From Bacillus sp. BP-3 (GTDB lineage Bacteria; Bacillota; Bacilli; Bacillales; Bacillaceae_G), in the NCBI RefSeq assembly GCF_028401955.1, contig NZ_JAQOTJ010000005.1, positions 1 to 34,044 of the forward strand: 34,044 bases of DNA, read 5' to 3'. The notes beneath the pieces are model-generated. The model saw nothing but the letters and a program-made list of their open reading frames with translations, ran no database searches and had not been told where the DNA came from. The translations under genes were made by a program, and so were the position numbers. Positions within the stretch are counted from its first letter, which is position 1. Each line of letters opens with the position of its first letter. This document shows positions 33,871 to 34,044 of this stretch, in pieces.

Positions 33871-34044
33871 CTATCTTTTATACTTATAAGGAATTAATTC
33901 ATCAACTGTTGTTTTCATAATTTCATTATCAACCTCTAAAAGCACATAACATTGAGGGGCATAATCTGAAATAAGTTCTCTGCACATCCCACATGGACTG
34001 ACTACTGTAATTTCCCGATTGGGTTCATCTGAATAGGGATGACG
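33871..34044 (-). CDS. Blasticidin S deaminase-like cytidine deaminase, C-terminal part (cut by window edge)
   Basis: 57 codons plus TAG, open to the right edge; the N-terminal half with the catalytic HAE/CAE motif lies outside. The visible part begins RHPYSDEP and contains SPCGMCRELISDYAP, carrying the two zinc cysteines of the cytidine deaminase fold, then VLLEVD and DELIPYKYKR. As I recall it, B. cereus blasticidin S deaminase (BSR) shares RHPYSDE, the whole SPCGMCRELISDYAP block and ELIP-KY at its end, so this is a close homologue. It deaminates blasticidin S or cytidine-type nucleosides. The substrate cannot be decided from this fragment. Confidence 0.85.
   Translation of the reverse strand, partial: RHPYSDEPNREITVVSPCGMCRELISDYAPQCYVLLEVDNEIMKTTVDELIPYKYKR

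Overview
The window looks like chromosomal DNA of a Bacillus cereus-group bacterium. The evidence is low GC with strong GGAGG-type ribosome binding sites, a sporulation-specific alpha/beta SASP gene, AcuABC, EzrA, RefZ, CcpA and bacillithiol-associated YtxJ, dispersed intergenic repeats of the kind seen in the B. cereus group, and a right-edge gene that closely resembles the blasticidin S deaminase described from B. cereus. The backbone follows the B. subtilis order ytcI-sspA-thiI-nifZ-ezrA-refZ(yttP)-ytsP-rpsD-tyrS-acsA-acuABC-ccpA-aroA-ytxJ-ytxG. Several B. subtilis neighbours are missing (braB, hisJ, motPS, ytxH) and several extra genes are inserted.

Left part (1-8.5 kb): the 3' end of an IS1182-type transposase, a YtcJ-like amidohydrolase preceded by a probable 37-residue small protein, the acyl-CoA synthetase MbcS/YtcI, the SASP, the ThiI/NifZ sulfur-relay pair and the division regulator EzrA. 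All except the transposase are on the minus strand. Middle left (8.5-15.2 kb): RefZ; free methionine sulfoxide reductase YtsP; methionine gamma-lyase with a very good CcpA (cre) site; rpsD behind a strong promoter and a structured S4-type leader; a 50-residue small protein; a MscS channel lacking its C-terminal domain beside a dispersed repeat; and tyrS behind a tyrosine T-box.

Accessory block (15.2-17.4 kb): an overlapping three-gene cassette (4-TM membrane protein, ECF sigma factor, 83-residue single-TM candidate anti-sigma) under a sequence that looks like an ECF-type promoter; then a LysE-family exporter lying between the intact acsA 3' end and a decayed second copy of that 3' end plus its terminator. 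This is the most interesting part of the window.

Right part (17.4-34 kb): acsA diverges from acuABC, the acetyl-CoA synthetase and the enzymes that reversibly acetylate it. Then come two translationally coupled alpha/beta hydrolases, a C39-like lipoprotein, MscL, a small membrane protein and an acetyltransferase. The ccpA gene follows, with a terminator-like hairpin in its leader, then aroA with a CodY-like palindrome upstream, and ytxJ-ytxG. The block ends with a secreted V8-type serine protease, an M29 aminopeptidase, a CPBP membrane protease and the C-terminal part of a blasticidin S deaminase-like cytidine deaminase.

In regulation, CcpA is encoded here and has a predicted target upstream of the methionine gamma-lyase gene. 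CodY-like boxes lie at acsA/acuA and upstream of aroA. Two dispersed repeat families (three and two copies) occupy intergenic gaps. All assignments come from reading the sequence and from memory of protein families; no database search was run.
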